Assembly: GCA_934045075.1 (NCBI GenBank)
Contig: OW203726.1
Span: forward strand, 19,032,988 to 19,096,987
Source: Yponomeuta sedellus
Lineage: Eukaryota > Arthropoda > Insecta > Lepidoptera > Yponomeutidae
Direction: 5' to 3'
Length of the DNA: 64,000 bases
Made by a program: the position numbers and the translations under genes. The notes beneath the pieces are model-generated. The model did not search any database, was not told the origin of the DNA, and saw only the letters and a list, made by a program, of their open reading frames with translations. Below, piece by piece: positions 63,234-64,000 of the stretch. Positions within the stretch are counted from its first letter, which is position 1; each line of letters opens with the position of its first letter.

Positions 63234-63437
63234 ATGACTCTGAGAATGGTTAGTGACAAGAAAACTGTTGCTCCAAATGAGCCACCAGGCATGGACAAGC
63301 CGACACGGCTCAAGGTGAAGAGGCCCAAGACGACAGAAAAACAAAAGACAGCTAAGAAACGCAAATGTGAAGGTAACCAGATAGTGCTTCAACATAGTTT
63401 TTCCGATCCAATTTCTAAGCGGTTCATCAACTTTTAA
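63234..63437 (+). CDS. Short basic ORF, possible first exon of another gene
   Basis: 67 codons starting MTLRMVSDKKTVAPNEPPGM and then very lysine-rich (KPTRLKVKRPKTTEKQK, AKKRKC). An in-frame TAA lies 27 nt upstream of the first ATG, so translation would start here (or at the second ATG, in better context gagaATGG). The composition suggests a nuclear or nucleic-acid-binding N-terminus. A donor-like GTAACC follows KCE, which would make the last 18 codons intronic. The family B retroposon inserts 13 nt after the stop. I do not recognise it; it could also be chance. Confidence 0.3.
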   Translation: MTLRMVSDKKTVAPNEPPGMDKPTRLKVKRPKTTEKQKTAKKRKCEGNQIVLQHSFSDPISKRFINF

Positions 63438-63449
63438 AGCTATGGAACA

Positions 63450-63617
63450 CTCGTTATCAACCCTTGTATGTCCCCACTGCTGGGGCACGGGTCTCTTCCT
63501 GCATCGCAGGAAGGTTAGGCCATACTCCACCACGGGGGCCAAGTCCGGGTTGGTGGAGGATTGTAAGACAGTGGCGCGCCTTACTGTCAGAAGTTATCAA
63601 GCCGCCCATAAGGCCTA
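63450..63617 (+). repeat. Family B, partial
   Basis: 'cgttatcaacccttgtatgt' to 'tatcaagccgcccataagg'; the far half is missing. It is followed by 'cctatggaacac', which also stands just before it (63438): a target duplication of about 9-12 bp ('ctatggaacact'). Confidence 0.82.
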
Positions 63618-63789
63618 TGGAACACTAACAAAGGTTTTATTTTATTTATTATTTATAACATAAATTATAATAGTACCAATTGTAAAATTGTACTTCATTT
63701 CAATGAAGGTACCGCCATTGTCCCATAGTTTGCTAGTAAGACCTTAAATTACCGCACTTAGCCTCATATTTGGGCCACTGTAGCGCTAA

Positions 63790-63985
63790 AATATGTAAAT
63801 ACCTCAGACTCTAGGATTTTCTCAGGACGTTTTCCTAGTGAGTGGTATTACTACTACAAATTCTCAAGCGTACGTATCTTAGAAAACAAAGTCATTGTTG
63901 CATGCCGGATTCCAATTTACGACCGAATGCAAGGCCAGCAATCTTGCGTACTGTCACTGTCCCATTTTATTAATGCAAGATGATA
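63790..63985 (-). repeat. Family D remnant at window edge
   Basis: 'cctcagactctaggattttc' and 'gtgagtggtattactactac' match family D; the tRNA-like head is degraded. Confidence 0.45.
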
Positions 63986-64000
63986 TTTGTAGCTGAGGAA

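Overview
The window is animal nuclear DNA, almost certainly from a moth or butterfly. It is AT-rich and has split genes with GT/AG introns of 0.3 to 15 kb, one of them holding a perfectly spliced insect neuropeptide GPCR. Most of the rest is transposon debris: tRNA-derived SINEs, LINE reverse-transcriptase tails and MITEs. There are no bacterial features, operons or CRISPR arrays.

Region 1 (1-17.7 kb) carries the 3' two thirds of a crustacean cardioactive peptide receptor (CCAPR) gene on the + strand. Its exons are 300-395, 2710-2892, 8064-8159, 8893-9073, 13617-13752 and 17583-17723. They encode TM4 to the C-terminal tail, and every junction is in phase. TM1-TM3 lie left of the window. The introns are full of SINE, LINE and microsatellite sequence.

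Region 2 (17.7-40.1 kb) has no exon I can support. It holds TTAA-flanked MITEs, SINEs, LINE C-terminal fragments, several perfect hairpins, a possible copia-type LTR with a tRNA-iMet primer-binding site, and a 576-bp palindrome with 257-bp arms.

Region 3 (40.1-60.9 kb) contains a second + strand gene that I reassembled from six phase-compatible exons (40131-40241, 55840-55920, 56530-56756, 57155-57323, 57796-58088, 60812-60844). It encodes the last 303 residues of a protein I do not recognise: charged, with a serine run and a lysine/arginine cluster. An AATAAA follows the stop by about 20 nt. Its introns hold a dead mariner, a hAT-like element with an 8-bp target duplication nested in a SINE, a PIF/Harbinger derivative flanked by TTA, and a 1.65-kb inverted-repeat element built on a CTCGTGGTCCC motif.

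Region 4 (60.9-64 kb) has further SINEs and a short basic ORF at 63234 that may be the first coding exon of another gene.

The two genes show no evident functional link. The window's most unusual signal is the repeated inverted (fold-back) duplication of one tRNA-Ile-like SINE family, with breakpoints recurring at the anticodon arm, alongside many independent perfect hairpins. All family names come from reading the sequence; no database search was possible.
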